DNA from: Hymenobacter daecheongensis DSM 21074
GTDB lineage: Bacteria > Bacteroidota > Bacteroidia > Cytophagales > Hymenobacteraceae
Length of the DNA: 64,000 nucleotides
Direction: 5' to 3'
NCBI RefSeq assembly: GCF_900141805.1
Contig: NZ_FQYN01000005.1
Coordinates: 124,001 to 188,000, forward strand
Shown: positions 61,602 through 64,000 of the stretch, one piece after another
How positions within the stretch are numbered: position 1 is the stretch's first letter
Layout: the number at the start of each line of letters is the position of its first letter
Program-made: the position numbers and the translations under genes
Notes under the pieces: generated by a model
The model's database searches: none
The model's input: the letters and a program-made list of their open reading frames with translations, nothing else
What the model was told of the DNA's origin: nothing

Positions 61602-62417
61602 CTATTCCGCCAAGGCCCGCGTGTAGGTGTGCGACACCGGCACGGGGCCTTTCACGCCCTGCTGCCCCAACGCCCGCTGCACCTGCTCGATAAGGCGACC
61701 GTAGGCGGGAATGGTGTGGCCGGCCAGCGTGTAGGCGCGGAAAGCCACCGTCATGCCGCCGGGCTTGAGGGCCACGATGCCGACCTGGGGCGCGGGGTCG
61801 GGCAGCACCTGCGGGTCGGCCTGGAGCAGGGGCACGGCCCAGCGGCGCAGCTCGTCGAGGCTGGTGGCGCTGTCCACGTCGGCCAGAATCTCGACCAGGG
61901 AGCGGCTCTGGGCGCTTTTGTTCACGATGACATTGTTGGAGGTGGCGCCGTTGGGCAGGATGATGGTGTCGCCCTGGGGCGTGGCCAGAATGGTGTTGAA
62001 GATCTGAATTTCGCGCACCTCTCCGGTTTTGCCCTGGCTCTCGATGATGTCGCCGACCACGTAGGGCTTGAAGATGAGGATAAGCACGCCGCCGGCAAAG
62101 TTGGCCAGCGTGCCCTGCAGCGCCAAGCCTACGGCCAGCCCCGCCGCACCCAGAATGGCCACGAACGAAGTGGTTTCGAAGCCCACCATGCCGGCCACCG
62201 AAATCAGCAGCAGCACCTTCAGCACGATATTGACCAGGCTGGTCAGAAACGAGCGCAGCGACACGTCGAGCCGGGCCGTGGATACGGTGATAAGGTGGCT
62301 GACGCGGCCGATAATCCACCAGCCGATGACCAACGCCAGCAGGGCCATAAACACGCGCGGCAGATAAAGCACGGCCAGCGTCTGGAGCTGCTCGGCGTAG
62401 GTGGTGATGCGGTTCAT
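61602..62417 (-). CDS. Small-conductance mechanosensitive channel, MscS-like (271 aa)
   Basis: Three N-terminal membrane helices, the last one being the Ala/Gly-rich pore helix FVAILGAAGLAVGLALQGTL, then the beta domain with FKPYVVGDII and TILPNGATSNNVI. This is the standard small MscS plan. It releases solutes during osmotic down-shock. It lies 42 bp upstream of the AAA gene on the same strand, perhaps in one transcript. Confidence 0.93.
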   Translation of the reverse strand: MNRITTYAEQLQTLAVLYLPRVFMALLALVIGWWIIGRVSHLITVSTARLDVSLRSFLTSLVNIVLKVLLLISVAGMVGFETTSFVAILGAAGLAVGLALQGTLANFAGGVLILIFKPYVVGDIIESQGKTGEVREIQIFNTILATPQGDTIILPNGATSNNVIVNKSAQSRSLVEILADVDSATSLDELRRWAVPLLQADPQVLPDPAPQVGIVALKPGGMTVAFRAYTLAGHTIPAYGRLIEQVQRALGQQGVKGPVPVSHTYTRALAE

Positions 62418-62519
62418 GGCTGCTGGCTGAAGTACGAATGAGAACAGGGCGGCTGATTATACTCAAAATCCCTGATTCAGCCATGAGCCGTGGCCAGCCA
62501 TAAGCCTCAGGCCAACAGC

Positions 62520-62563
62520 AGAAAAGCCCGAAACCGCTTATTCAGCGAGTTTCGGGCTTTTCT
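62520..62563 (-). terminator. Terminator after the GH13 gene
   Basis: AGAAAAGCCCGAAAC and GTTTCGGGCTTTTCT are perfect 15-bp arms around a 14-base loop. On the minus strand it follows the GH13 stop codon by 14 bp. Confidence 0.85.
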
Positions 62564-62577
62564 CCGGGCTGCTTGGG

Positions 62578-64000
62578 CTACTTCAGTAGCTCCAGCACCA
62601 CGGCCGTTTTGGCCGGCAGCTGCAGCGTGGCTAAGCTGCTGAGGGTTTCGCCAGTCAGCACGTTGCGGGCTTTGGTGAAGCCGCTCATGCGCTCCGAGAA
62701 GCGGGCCGTGGGCAGCGCGGCGGGCTTGTCGATAGCATTGGTGGCCACCATAACGGTACCGGTGGCATCGTAGCGGAAGTATACGTATATGCCCTTTTCC
62801 GGCAGATACTGCATCAGCCGGCCTGAATGCAGGGTCTTATGGTCGCGACGGTAGGTGGCGAGTTTTTTCACGAAGTCGAAGGCTTCGTTTTCGCGGGCCG
62901 AGCGGCCGGCGGCGGTGAATTTATCTTCCTTGTCGCCGGGCCAGCCGCCGGGAAAATCCTTCCGTACCTCGGCGTCGGAAGGATCCTTGAAGTTCTTCAT
63001 CAGGATTTCGGTGCCGTAGTACATGCTCGGGATGCCGCGGGTGGTGAGCAGCCAAGTCAGGCCCATCTTGAACTTATCCAGGTCGTCGCCTACTTCGGAG
63101 AGGTAGCGGTTGTGGTCGTGATTATCGAGAAAGGTGACCAGCTTGGTGGGGTCCTGATACACGGCATCCTGGGCCAGGGCCTGGTATACGCGCTGAGGGC
63201 CGCCATCCCAGCTGGTAGCCTCAGGCTTGCCCACATCCTTCAGCGCCCCCAGCACCGCGCTTTCCAGCACGAAATCAAGCCCGCCGGGCTGGTTGGATTT
63301 AAAGGGGAAGTCAATCTTGTTCTTCACGTAGTAGGACTGGTCCACCACGTTGTTCACCGACGACTCGCCGAAGATGTGAATGCGCGGGTACTCGGCCAGC
63401 AGCGCCGCGTTGCAGCGGTTCATAAATGGCTGGTCGTTGTACATGTAGGTGTCAATGCGCCAAGCATCTACCCCGAAGTTCTCCACGCTCCAGATGGCGT
63501 TTTCGATGAGGTAGTTGGCCACATACGGGTTCTGCTGGTTCAGGTCGGGCAGGAAGGGCACAAACCAGCCGTCGAGGGTCACCTTTTTGTCGATCTGGGC
63601 CGCGTGCGGGTCGGTGATGGGCTGCTGCCGGTAGCTGGTATTGGTGTAGGTGGGCCACTGGTGCAGCCAGCTTTTCATGGGCATATCCTTTAGAATCCAG
63701 TGGTTCTGGCCCACATGATTGTACACGGCATCCTGCACCACCTTCAGGCCGGCGGCGTGGGCCTGTTGCACGTAGGCTTTGTAGGCCGCATTGCCGCCCA
63801 GGCGGCGGTCCACGTTGTATTGGTCGGTGAAGCCGTAGCCGTGGTAGGCCGAGCGCATGGTGCCGCCCTCGTTGGTGAGGGGCTGGTTGTTTTCGAGCAC
63901 GGGCGTAAACCACACGGCCGTCACGCCCAGCTCTTTCAGGTAGCCGATGCGCCGGGCCGCGCCCTGCAGGTCGCCGCCGTGGCGGTAGAAGGGGTTGGCG
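62578..64000 (-). CDS. GH13 alpha-amylase-family enzyme, N-terminus cut by the window (473 residues seen)
   Basis: A glycoside hydrolase family 13 barrel, probably a cyclomaltodextrinase/neopullulanase-like enzyme. Seen are PFYRHGGDLQG and HGYGFTDQYNVDRRLGG, the nucleophile in VDAWRIDTYMYND, the acid in IFGESSVN and FLDNHDHNRY (third Asp and His). The C-terminal beta domain ends in AKTAVVLELLK. It breaks alpha-1,4-glucans or cyclodextrins. The gene runs off the right edge, so the signal peptide and N-terminal domain are not visible. Confidence 0.9.
   Translation of the reverse strand, partial: ANPFYRHGGDLQGAARRIGYLKELGVTAVWFTPVLENNQPLTNEGGTMRSAYHGYGFTDQYNVDRRLGGNAAYKAYVQQAHAAGLKVVQDAVYNHVGQNHWILKDMPMKSWLHQWPTYTNTSYRQQPITDPHAAQIDKKVTLDGWFVPFLPDLNQQNPYVANYLIENAIWSVENFGVDAWRIDTYMYNDQPFMNRCNAALLAEYPRIHIFGESSVNNVVDQSYYVKNKIDFPFKSNQPGGLDFVLESAVLGALKDVGKPEATSWDGGPQRVYQALAQDAVYQDPTKLVTFLDNHDHNRYLSEVGDDLDKFKMGLTWLLTTRGIPSMYYGTEILMKNFKDPSDAEVRKDFPGGWPGDKEDKFTAAGRSARENEAFDFVKKLATYRRDHKTLHSGRLMQYLPEKGIYVYFRYDATGTVMVATNAIDKPAALPTARFSERMSGFTKARNVLTGETLSSLATLQLPAKTAVVLELLK

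Noticed and set aside
61306..62484. 392-codon minus-strand ORF across the MscS and AAA starts
   Set aside because: It is an out-of-frame reading, rich in Arg/Pro/His, over two well-supported genes.

Overview
The window (64 kb, mostly about 60-65 % G+C) comes from a Bacteroidota chromosome, most likely Hymenobacter or a close relative in the Cytophagales. The reasons are: promoter boxes of the TAnnTTTG type used by Bacteroidota sigma factors, a gene set typical of the phylum (S46 dipeptidyl peptidase, DUF3127, DUF4112, DUF1571, HI0933-type flavoproteins, an AddAB-like pair), and high G+C with GCC/CTG-rich coding. I see no rRNA, tRNA, CRISPR array, transposase or phage gene, so this is mainly core chromosome. 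Layout: 1-11.9 kb holds a small lipoprotein, an XRE regulator with palindromic operators, an L,D-transpeptidase, an M1 aminopeptidase, a convergent cyanophycinase / isoaspartyl peptidase pair, DUF3127, an SDR, an AlbA_2-domain protein, a 38-residue lysine-rich protein, DinB and YkvA. 12-22.3 kb holds a DPP11-like S46 peptidase, an amidohydrolase, a glycosyltransferase, a DUF1571 protein with a LysM-like stretch, two SDR-fold enzymes, an HI0933 flavoprotein and a DUF2383 protein. 22.4-25.6 kb holds a cold-shock pair (DEAD-box helicase and CspA) with long leaders, then a thioesterase. 25.6-36.4 kb holds an AT-rich orphan gene, the AddA-like and AddB-like proteins separated by an MFS transporter and a 21-bp tandem array, a cytosine-deaminase-like enzyme and small proteins. 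36.5-43.9 kb holds a ClC channel, a second HI0933 flavoprotein, a divergent diadenylate-cyclase-like protein, an aldo-keto reductase and DUF4112. 44-49.8 kb holds a lipoprotein-SCO-cytochrome c operon, an SseB protein, DUF2062 and YihY in divergent orientation, and a second DEAD-box helicase. 49.9-64 kb holds a small phosphatase, a gene broken by an amber codon, an MtfA-SEC-C protease, an M2 peptidase, GAF and pirin proteins, an XRE-S24 regulator, RecQ, a DUF4276 + AAA ATPase pair, MscS, and a GH13 enzyme cut by the window edge. Themes: peptide and amino-acid scavenging (M1, S46, M2, M38-like amidohydrolase, cyanophycinase, isoaspartyl peptidase), DNA processing (AddAB-like, RecQ, AAA/DUF4276) and RNA remodelling (two DEAD-box helicases, CspA). 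The strongest non-gene signal is a set of about fifteen large intergenic inverted repeats. They fall into a few sequence families, often carry a nested terminator-like hairpin, sit next to stop codons and in places supply sequence at the next gene's start. Two unrelated intergenic arrays share an exact 21-bp period. The most interesting genes are the diadenylate-cyclase-like protein with an altered RHR motif (40495-41940), the AAA/DUF4276 pair whose ATPase has an AT-rich middle segment (59690-61559), and the broken gene at 50316-51635.
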